From the NCBI GenBank assembly GCA_034440595.1, contig JAWXCH010000556.1:1-8673 (forward strand): a stretch of 8,673 nt of DNA, read 5' to 3'. Each line of letters starts with the position of its first letter. The first letter of the stretch is position 1. This document shows, piece by piece, positions 5,578 to 8,673 of the stretch. The position numbers were made by a program, and so were the translations under genes. The notes beneath the pieces are model-generated. The model searched no databases. It worked only from the letters and a program-made list of their open reading frames with translations, and was not told the origin of the DNA. The DNA is from JAWXCH01 sp034440595 (lineage in GTDB: Bacteria; Planctomycetota; Planctomycetia; Pirellulales; JALHPA01).

Positions 5578-7296
5578 TTACGCTTCTACAATTGTCTCGC
5601 GAACGACTTCTTCGGCAGTGGTCATGCCGTTGTAAACCGCATCCATGCCGGCATCGCGCAGCGTAACCATTCCAAAGCTGCGTGCCTTGGTCCGTAGTTC
5701 ATCTGTCGATGCATTTCGAATAATCATGTCGCGCAGTTCGTCGTTAATATTCATCAGCTCGAATAGGCCGACGCGTCCTTTGTAGCCGGTTCGATTGCAG
5801 TTTTCGCAACCCTTGCCGCGATAGAACTTCTTGCCGGCAATATCTTCTGGCGAAAGCTCCAGGTCGGCCAGAATATCTGCCGATGGCTGCACCTCTTCGC
5901 GGCACTGCGAACAGATCCGGCGAACCAATCGCTGTGCCAGGATGGCTTCGACGGTGGCTGTGATCAAGAACGGTGGCACGCCCATATCTCGCAAACGCGT
6001 GATCGTACTCGGGGCGTCATTGGTATGCAGCGTGCTGAACACGGTATGCCCTGTCAGCGAGGCCTGCACGGCGATTTCAGCGGTTTCGATGTCACGAATC
6101 TCGCCGACCAGGATCTTGTCGGGATCTTGCCGCAAGATGGCGCGTAGGCACTGCGCAAACGTGTTTCCAATCGAGGCATCGATCGGTACCTGAATAATTC
6201 CGTCCAACTCATACTCGACCGGATCCTCGGTGGTGATCAGCTTATCGGCGATGACATTCAATTCGTTCAGTGCCGAATAGAGTGTGGTGGTTTTGCCTGA
6301 ACCTGTTGGCCCGGTGACCAGGACGATACCGTTTGGTTTGTGAATGGCCTTGCGGAACTGTGCCATGATGGATTCGTTCATACCGACTTTTTTCAGGTCG
6401 AGCGAAACGACCGAGCGATCGAGAACTCGCATGACGACGCTTTCGCCAAACAAGGTCGGCAATACGCTGACGCGCAAATCGACCGGGTGTCCGCCGACGG
6501 TCAACTCGATGCGTCCGTCCTGTGGCATGCGTCGCTCGGCGATGTCGAGCTTGGCCATAACTTTGATGCGTGTGGTAATGGCAAACGCCAAATGCCGAGG
6601 CGGAGGAACCATTTCAAACAGAACGCCGTCCGCCTTGATGCGAATGCGGAATTCGTCTTCGAATGGTTCAAAGTGCAAGTCGCTGGCATGCTCCTTGATG
6701 GCCATCAACAGGACCATGTTCAGCAGCTTTCGCACAGGCGCGCTATCGGCCAATGCCTCGGCACTGGTCAAGTCGATCGGCCCTTCGGCACTGACGGCCA
6801 TTGCCGCGGCAGCCAGATCCTTGTCGGATTCCAAATCGGCAACGATACTCTCGACGCTTTCAGAGCCAGCCGCATAGTACCGCTCAAGGGCCTTGAGGAT
6901 GTCACGTTCGGTGGCGACGGTGGCACGGATGTTGTAACCAAGCAGCGTCCGCAATTCGTCTTGAATGGTTAGCTTTTGCGGCTCGCACATGGCGATCGTC
7001 AGCGTGTCATCCTTGAATTCCAGCGGGATGATCCGGTAGAGCTGCGCCATCGGCTCGGTGACGAGCTGAATTACATTGGTTGGTATATTGAGATCGGCGA
7101 CAACGACCACTTTCATGGCCATCTGTTCGGCCAAGGCTTGCACCAATTGCTCATCGGTGATCAGCCCCATCCCTTCGGCCAGCTTGCCAAGCAACTCGCC
7201 AGGACGACGCTTTTGCTCTTGAAGCAATAGCTCCAATTGCTCATCGGCGATGAACCCGAGATCGACTAAGATTTGACCGATGCGTCGAATGGCCAT
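5578..7296 (-). CDS. pilB: Type IV pilus assembly ATPase PilB (GspE family) with MshEN c-di-GMP motifs
   Basis: A 572-residue hexameric ATPase that drives filament extension from the cytoplasm, close to the usual PilB length. The N-terminus has two MshEN-type motifs: R5-I-G-x2-L-V-x2-G14-x6-L21-x3-L25-x2-Q28, and L36-G37-x6-G44-x6-L51-x3-L55-x2-Q58, with Ala40 where Leu is usual. The C-terminal ATPase domain has Walker A GPTGSGKTT (329-337), an Asp box TTEDPVEY (355-362), Walker B DPDKILVGEIRD (391-402) and a His box TGHTVFSTLHTND (415-427). A zinc-binding tetracysteine C462-x2-C465 ... C497-x2-C500 is complete, as in PilB/GspE and unlike PilT. MshEN domains of this family are known to bind c-di-GMP, so pilus assembly may respond to it. 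No good Shine-Dalgarno is seen, and the start lies in a possible hairpin (7296-7337). GspE is the alternative name; the neighbouring PilT favours PilB. Confidence 0.96.
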   Translation of the reverse strand: MAIRRIGQILVDLGFIADEQLELLLQEQKRRPGELLGKLAEGMGLITDEQLVQALAEQMAMKVVVVADLNIPTNVIQLVTEPMAQLYRIIPLEFKDDTLTIAMCEPQKLTIQDELRTLLGYNIRATVATERDILKALERYYAAGSESVESIVADLESDKDLAAAAMAVSAEGPIDLTSAEALADSAPVRKLLNMVLLMAIKEHASDLHFEPFEDEFRIRIKADGVLFEMVPPPRHLAFAITTRIKVMAKLDIAERRMPQDGRIELTVGGHPVDLRVSVLPTLFGESVVMRVLDRSVVSLDLKKVGMNESIMAQFRKAIHKPNGIVLVTGPTGSGKTTTLYSALNELNVIADKLITTEDPVEYELDGIIQVPIDASIGNTFAQCLRAILRQDPDKILVGEIRDIETAEIAVQASLTGHTVFSTLHTNDAPSTITRLRDMGVPPFLITATVEAILAQRLVRRICSQCREEVQPSADILADLELSPEDIAGKKFYRGKGCENCNRTGYKGRVGLFELMNINDELRDMIIRNASTDELRTKARSFGMVTLRDAGMDAVYNGMTTAEEVVRETIVEA

Positions 7297-7337
7297 TGTT
7301 GATCGCTGCTACATCTAGGAACTGAAATGGTCAACAA
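7296..7337 (-). promoter_or_regulatory. Possible hairpin covering the pilB start codon
   Basis: On the minus strand TTGTTGACC (7337-7329) is nearly the reverse complement of GATCAACAA (7304-7296): seven contiguous pairs, one C-A mismatch and one further pair, with a 24-nt loop. The 3' arm includes the A of the pilB ATG, so folding would occlude initiation. The stem is AT-rich and only moderately stable, and the 80-bp gap to pilT contains no obvious Shine-Dalgarno. This could be chance. Confidence 0.25.
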
Positions 7338-7376
7338 ACAATCGAAACTCGCTGCGCTACATATCGCAATCTGTGA

Positions 7377-8516
7377 TTAACTTTTCTCGCCAACGGGATC
7401 CTTATCCTTCGCCTTGCGACTGACATCGTCCTCGTCGTCGAACAACCCCCGCTGTGCATTGGCAATGCGCCGGGCCAGTTCGTCGGGGCTGTTAGCCTTA
7501 GCCAGCAAATCCTCGGCTGTACATGTCCCTGCTTTCCAGTGAGCAAACAGCGCATCATCCATCATGACCATTCCCTTCTTGGCCCCGGTCTGGATCATGG
7601 AGTTGATGCGGAAAGTTTTGTTTTCGCGAATCAGGTTACCAATCGCCGAATCGACCACCAACATTTCGTGAGCAGCGACGCGACCACCGCCGATCTTCGG
7701 AATCAGGGTCTGCGAAAGCACACCGATAATGGCCGTACTGAGCTGCACGCGAATCTGTTCTTGTTGATTGGTTGGAAACACGTCGATAATACGATTCACC
7801 GTTCCCTGAGCACCGGTGGTGTGCAAAGTACCAAACACGACGTGACCCGTTTCAGCAGCGGTGATTGCTGCTTCGATCGTTTCCAGATCGCGCAACTCAC
7901 CGACCAGGATCACGTCCGGATCTTGACGCAAGGCACGCCTCAGAGCCTCGGAAAAACTGGGCACATCCACACCGACCTCACGCTGATTGACCGTCGATTT
8001 CTTGTTGTAGTGGTAAAACTCGATCGGATCTTCGACCGTGATGATATGGTGGTCAACTGTTTCATTGATGTAGTTGATCATACTGGCCAGCGATGTACTT
8101 TTGCCTGACCCCGTGGGGCCGGTAACGAGCATCAATCCGCGCGGCCGCATAATCAGCTTTTGCACAACCGGAGGCAGCCCGAGTTGCTCCATCGTCAATA
8201 GCTTGTTGGGAATCTGTCGCAATACCATTGCCACGTTCCCACGCTGCTTGAAGATCGAAACGCGAAATCGTGCCTGATCGCCAAACGCAAAGCCAAAGTC
8301 CGATCCCCCAACCGTCTGCAACTCTTGCTGACAGCGATCCGGCGTGATGCTCTTCATCAGGCCGGTTGTGTCCTCACCCGTCAGCACCTTGGTCTCCAAG
8401 CGGCGCATATGTCCATCCATGCGAAACACCGGCGGCTGGCCAACCGTGATGTGAATATCGCTGGCTCCCTGCTTAACGCAGGCCTGCAACAACTTGTCGA
8501 TCAGGATCGTGCCCAT
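7377..8516 (-). CDS. pilT: Type IV pilus retraction ATPase PilT
   Basis: A 379-residue cytoplasmic hexameric ATPase that powers pilus depolymerisation, hence twitching, surface sensing or DNA uptake. The N-terminal PAS-like domain starts with the PilT-type opening ILIDKLLQACVKQGASDIHI (4-23) and runs to about 100. The core has Walker A GPTGSGKST (133-141), an Asp box ITVEDPIEF (159-167), Walker B PDVILVGELRD (200-210) and a His box TGHVVFGTLHTT (223-234). The PilT-specific C-terminal motif appears as AIGNLIRE (291-298), where AIRNLIRE is usual. There is no tetracysteine, which separates it from PilB. A charged, probably disordered tail (about 357-379, DDEDD...RKAKDKD) makes it about 35 residues longer than the classical 344-residue PilT. 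The ATG is preceded by GAAGAGAG only 3 nt upstream, a weak and close Shine-Dalgarno. PilU is a less likely alternative. It is the first gene of the cluster within the window. Confidence 0.96.
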   Translation of the reverse strand: MGTILIDKLLQACVKQGASDIHITVGQPPVFRMDGHMRRLETKVLTGEDTTGLMKSITPDRCQQELQTVGGSDFGFAFGDQARFRVSIFKQRGNVAMVLRQIPNKLLTMEQLGLPPVVQKLIMRPRGLMLVTGPTGSGKSTSLASMINYINETVDHHIITVEDPIEFYHYNKKSTVNQREVGVDVPSFSEALRRALRQDPDVILVGELRDLETIEAAITAAETGHVVFGTLHTTGAQGTVNRIIDVFPTNQQEQIRVQLSTAIIGVLSQTLIPKIGGGRVAAHEMLVVDSAIGNLIRENKTFRINSMIQTGAKKGMVMMDDALFAHWKAGTCTAEDLLAKANSPDELARRIANAQRGLFDDEDDVSRKAKDKDPVGEKS

Positions 8517-8579
8517 AGGCTCTCTTCAGACGTTTAATAGGTACGGTCGTTCAAAAACTCGGTAAGGTTGGTCTGTTCG

Positions 8580-8604
8580 CCCCCCCCCCCCGATCAAAAA
8601 AAAA
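8580..8604. repeat. Homopolymer pair (C12 then A9) upstream of pilT
   Basis: Twelve consecutive C (8580-8591), then GATC, then nine A (8596-8604). On the coding strand of pilT this reads T9-GATC-G12 and ends 63 nt before the ATG at 8516. Homopolymers of this length are prone to slippage and also to sequencing error. The rest of the upstream stretch (8517-8673) shows no ORF, no clear stem-loop and no promoter I would defend. Confidence 0.6.
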
Positions 8605-8673
8605 GCAAGCAATTTTTCACCAAGCCCTATCCGTGTCCCTCATAAACATTTAACGCTGCCGACGCAACACCCT

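Noticed and set aside
6340..6972. Plus-strand 210-residue ORF opposite pilB
   Set aside because: It is antisense to the conserved PilB core, with shadow-like composition and no family signature.
5578..7296. Naming the large ATPase GspE of a type II secretion system
   Set aside because: Sequence alone fits GspE and PilB equally, but adjacency to an authentic PilT makes PilB the better name. No GspD, GspL or GspM is present.
7329..7334. TTGACC in the pilT-pilB gap as a -35 box for an internal pilB promoter
   Set aside because: The best -10-like hexamer (TAGATG) is only 11 bases away and nothing fits at 16-18 bases. Read-through from pilT is simpler.
8534..8539. TATTAA on the minus strand as a -10 box for pilT
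   Set aside because: No -35-like hexamer lies at a suitable distance (TTGAAC is only 9 bases away), and planctomycete promoters are poorly predictable by eye.

Overview
The window carries one compact, entirely minus-strand gene cluster for a type IV filament machine (type IV pilus / type II secretion-like pseudopilus). Read in transcription order, from high to low coordinates, it encodes a PilT retraction ATPase (8516-7377), a PilB/GspE assembly ATPase with an N-terminal MshEN-type c-di-GMP-binding motif pair (7296-5578), a PilC/GspF inner-membrane platform protein (5513-4185), and four consecutive type IV prepilin-like proteins: two GspG-like (4102-3293 and 3296-2385), one GspH/FimT-like (2378-1338) and one GspI/PilV-like (1335-301). 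Together these fill nearly all of 301-8516. No convincing gene is seen on the plus strand, and there are no tRNA, rRNA, CRISPR or transposase signatures.

The organism is most likely a planctomycete (Pirellulales-like). This is inferred from family features recalled from memory, not from a search: the GspG-like protein with an Asp/Gly 'DVDGDGLPE...WGNP...RW' segment, large pseudopilins of 269-346 residues, the 'FSWMATLAP' and 'GEWIML...HRWYRVV' segments of the GspI-like protein, and a long extra membrane segment in PilC. Base composition looks moderately GC-rich, by eye in the low-to-mid 50s percent.

Layout: 1-300 is non-coding and holds a stem-loop (4-32) and an imperfect long inverted repeat of the 'ACCGCAGAGG...GCAGAGAA' type (84-283). 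The four prepilin genes (301-4102) are packed with a 4-bp stop/start overlap or gaps of only a few bases, so they are almost certainly co-transcribed and probably translationally coupled. Gaps of 64-82 bp separate pilC, pilB and pilT. The pilC/prepilin gap holds a 17-bp-period tandem repeat that runs into the pilC stop codon. Upstream of pilT, at 8580-8604, a run of 12 C is followed four bases later by a run of 9 A.

How it would work together: prepilins are inserted in the cytoplasmic membrane and processed at the (G/A)|(F/L/I)xxxE site by a prepilin peptidase not encoded here. PilB powers polymerisation through PilC, and PilT powers depolymerisation. The PilB N-terminus suggests assembly is gated by cyclic-di-GMP. 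No secretin, PilM/N/O-type alignment proteins or prepilin peptidase lie in the window, so these must be encoded elsewhere. The system is a recognisable family rather than a wholly new one. The parts most worth checking are the roughly 30-residue extra segment in PilC, the oversized pseudopilins, the c-di-GMP motif in PilB, and the homopolymer and tandem repeats in the intergenic DNA.
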